Part shown: one piece after another, positions 4,886 to 5,404 of the stretch
How the letters are laid out: every line of letters starts with the position of its first letter
How positions within the stretch are numbered: position 1 is the first letter of the stretch
NCBI GenBank assembly: GCA_029259995.1
Contig: JAJDEC010000015.1
Coordinates: 1 to 5,404, forward strand
DNA: 5,404 nucleotides
Direction of reading: 5' to 3'
From: Phycisphaerae bacterium
Lineage (GTDB): Bacteria > Planctomycetota > Phycisphaerae > UBA1845 > UTPLA1
Notes under the pieces: generated by a model
Told to the model about the DNA's origin: nothing
Databases searched by the model: none
What the model saw: only the letters and a program-made list of their open reading frames with translations
Translations under genes and position numbers: made by a program

Positions 4886-5404
4886 TCACCGAACATACCA
4901 AATGTACATGAATTGCGGATGGCTTGTCCACATTGAAGCGACATCAATATTGAGAAGATTGATGGTTGATGCGGCCGGCGGCGCTGTGGGACCTCCCGCG
5001 TAGGTATTCGGCACCCATGCCAGTGGGCGATGATATCGCACAACATTCGCCTTCTGGATGCCGGCTCGCGTGCACGCGACGCGAATGGCGTCGTCCATGC
5101 TTCCGATTTGATCAATCAATCCGTTATCCAGGGCCTGAGTCGCCGTGTAAACTCTTCCATCCGCGATAGTTAGAACTTGTTGCCGGGTCAGGCTCGGACG
5201 GCCCGCATCAACGGCGTCGACGAACTGATCGTAAAAATCATTCACCATCTGCTGGAAGAGCAATCGCTCCTCCGATTTCATGGTTCGGAACGGCGAACCC
5301 GCATCCTTGAAGGCGCCAGACGTGATGGCATCCGTACGAACCCCGATGTAGTCAAGTGTTCCCTGCATGTTGACCATCAGCATGATGACGCCGATCGAAC
5401 CGGT
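4886..5404 (-). CDS. sppA: C-terminal part of signal peptide peptidase SppA (peptidase family S49), truncated by window edge
   Basis: The frame is open from the window edge (5404) to a TGA at 4888-4886, giving 172 residues. The start and N-terminal half are outside. The fragment opens with TGSIGVI, the conserved S49 segment that follows the active-site Ser region, then DYIGV and GAFKDAGSPFR, then EERLLFQQMVNDFYDQFV, ADGRVYTATQALDNGLID and IGSMDDAI, all in family order. S49 proteases are membrane-bound serine/lysine-dyad enzymes that degrade cleaved signal peptides and help envelope quality control. Lys33 of this fragment (codon 5308-5306, in FKD) fits the catalytic Lys of the short bacterial form, which lies about 52 residues after the Ser; the Ser would then be about 19 residues beyond the window edge. 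The tail (FMYIWYVR) is aromatic-rich. A protease IV or SohB-like paralogue cannot be excluded without the N-terminus. Confidence 0.92.
   Translation of the reverse strand, partial: TGSIGVIMLMVNMQGTLDYIGVRTDAITSGAFKDAGSPFRTMKSEERLLFQQMVNDFYDQFVDAVDAGRPSLTRQQVLTIADGRVYTATQALDNGLIDQIGSMDDAIRVACTRAGIQKANVVRYHRPLAWVPNTYAGGPTAPPAASTINLLNIDVASMWTSHPQFMYIWYVR

Overview
The window reads as chromosomal DNA from a GC-rich bacterium, most likely a member of the Planctomycetota. This lineage call is an inference from protein style: an exported HEAT-repeat protein, a zinc-ribbon/transmembrane/vWA-like protein with an FFGIPI motif ahead of the vWA fold, and an SppA with a W/Y-rich C-terminal tail. It rests on no marker gene. 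I see no IS element, CRISPR array, rRNA or tRNA.

Layout. Three plus-strand genes face two minus-strand genes. Positions 2-217 hold the 3' end of an unrecognised gene. Positions 218-668 are a 451-base gap with several small inverted repeats and, near its end, a TATAAT promoter. Positions 669-2282 encode a secreted protein with an orphan central domain and C-terminal HEAT-type repeats. A 217-base spacer with a possible terminator and a second promoter-like box leads to 2500-3678. That gene appears to be a two-domain fusion: an archaeal-type adenylate-kinase-like P-loop domain followed by a nucleoside-2-deoxyribosyltransferase-like Rossmann domain. A short convergent spacer (3679-3765) carries overlapping inverted repeats. 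On the minus strand, 4749-3766 encodes a zinc-ribbon membrane protein with a degenerate vWA-like domain. Upstream of it lies the C-terminal half of an SppA-type S49 signal peptide peptidase, cut by the window edge.

How the genes work together. Promoter-like boxes or long spacers separate most of the genes, so there is no clear operon. Three products are envelope-linked: the exported HEAT protein, the membrane vWA-like protein and SppA. The kinase/deoxyribosyltransferase-like protein looks cytoplasmic and stands apart. It is the most interesting object here, because the P-loop is altered at key positions while the second domain keeps a plausible catalytic Glu. Salvage, nucleotide sensing and an effector role are all possible, and the neighbourhood does not choose between them.
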